DNA of 64,000 nt. It comes from VAZQ01 sp035293945 (GTDB lineage: Bacteria; Pseudomonadota; Alphaproteobacteria; Rhizobiales; Xanthobacteraceae). The stretch is taken from NCBI GenBank assembly GCA_035293945.1, contig DATGLV010000008.1, positions 1 to 64,000 on the forward strand, read 5' to 3'. The position numbers and the translations under genes are program-made. Positions 63,531 to 64,000 of this stretch are shown one piece after another. The notes beneath the pieces are model-generated. The model saw only the letters and a program-made list of their open reading frames with translations. It had not been told where the DNA came from and did no database searches. Every line of letters starts with the position of its first letter. Within the stretch, counting starts at the first letter, position 1.

Positions 63531-64000
63531 TCACCTCGCCTCCCCGATCAGCGCAAACCACTCGTCTTCGGTGAGCACCTTGACGCCGAGCTCGGCTGCC
63601 TTGCCGAGCTTTGACCCGGCGCCGGGTCCGGCGACCACATAGTCAGTCTTCTTCGAGACCGAGCCCGCCGTCTTGGCGCCAAGCCGCTCGGCCATGGCCT
63701 TGGCCTCATCGCGCGTCATCTTTTCCAACGAGCCGGTGAACACCACCGTCTTGCCGGCGACTGGCGAGGATGAGGCCGGCTGCTCGGCGTCGAGGATGCG
63801 CACCTCCTTGGTGAGGCGCTCGACGATGCCGCGGTTATGCGCCTCGCCGAAATAGGCGGCGAGGCTGTCGATCACGGTGTCGCCGATCTGATCGAGATTA
63901 TCCATCTCGGTCCGCGTTTCTTCATCGCCCTCCGCAAGCTTGAGGCAAGCGTCGTGGAACGCCTTCCAGGTGCCGTAGCCGCGCGCCAGGGCCCGCGCGG
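63531..64000 (-). CDS. ligA: NAD-dependent DNA ligase LigA, C-terminal part (partial)
   Basis: The frame is open to the right edge. The visible part contains the end of the helix-hairpin-helix region (GYGTWKAFHDACLKLAEGDE, DNLDQIGDTVIDSLAAYF) and a complete BRCT domain (VAGKTVVFTGSLEKMTRDEAKA to LTEDEWFALIG). LigA seals nicks during replication. The catalytic lysine lies beyond the window. Confidence 0.93.
   Translation of the reverse strand, partial: ARALARGYGTWKAFHDACLKLAEGDEETRTEMDNLDQIGDTVIDSLAAYFGEAHNRGIVERLTKEVRILDAEQPASSSPVAGKTVVFTGSLEKMTRDEAKAMAERLGAKTAGSVSKKTDYVVAGPGAGSKLGKAAELGVKVLTEDEWFALIGEAR

Overview
The window is GC-rich and almost fully coding. It looks like a chromosomal segment of an alphaproteobacterium of the Hyphomicrobiales (Rhizobiales), near Bradyrhizobium, Rhodopseudomonas or the Xanthobacteraceae. 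The supporting signs are the gene order miaA / ilvI-ilvH / ilvC and thyA-folA-hflK-hflC-DUF2065-degP, a circularly permuted two-piece ssrA gene with tag ANDNYAPVALAA next to sspB, the fumC / DUF4169 / ribbon-helix-helix group, and several families of short palindromic intergenic repeats. There is no CRISPR array, rRNA operon or phage. The only transposon trace is a 190-bp remnant.

Left part (1-14000). The end of a ThDP enzyme is followed by a divergent cluster. The minus side carries an acyl-CoA-dehydrogenase-fold flavoprotein, a class II aminoacyl-tRNA-synthetase-like amino acid:[carrier protein] ligase and a fold-IV aminotransferase. The plus side carries a stand-alone carrier protein and an alpha/beta hydrolase. 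Together they look like a small pathway that acts on an amino acid held as a carrier-protein thioester; its product is unknown, and this is the most interesting system in the window. Next come three exported proteins (SH3, unknown, YqgE-like) and a two-gene operon for a Tat-exported ThDP enzyme and a diheme cytochrome c. After these are a glyoxalase-fold protein, a DUF1614 membrane protein, a 2-oxo-alkenoate hydratase and the divergent mntR/mntH pair with two near-identical operators.

Middle part (14000-31900) is mostly branched-chain amino acid metabolism: livKHMGF uptake, leuA, ilvC, ilvH and ilvI. Both leuA and ilvI are preceded by an unannotated leader peptide rich in regulatory codons (four Leu plus Ile; five Val/Leu), which implies ribosome-mediated attenuation. 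A PPK2 polyphosphate kinase, an LTA-synthase-like sulfatase-fold membrane protein and an exported PEBP-family protein lie between them. tRNA-Lys(CUU) and a small basic ORF precede the liv genes.

Right part (31900-64000). DUF1015, the degP/hflKC/thyA-folA block, a split chromate transporter, ssrA and sspB (substrate tag and its ClpXP adaptor), cysH, fumC, a very large AsmA-like protein, a thioesterase and a UvrD/PcrA helicase with an unusual insertion come first. An L,D-transpeptidase, an exported methyltransferase-like protein, an orphan ParA ATPase and a peptidoglycan amidase follow. Then come the IS remnant, two orphan Bug/TctC binding proteins, prmA, aminopeptidase P, a LuxR-type solo regulator next to a VPLPA-CTERM exported protein, and the 3' end of ligA.
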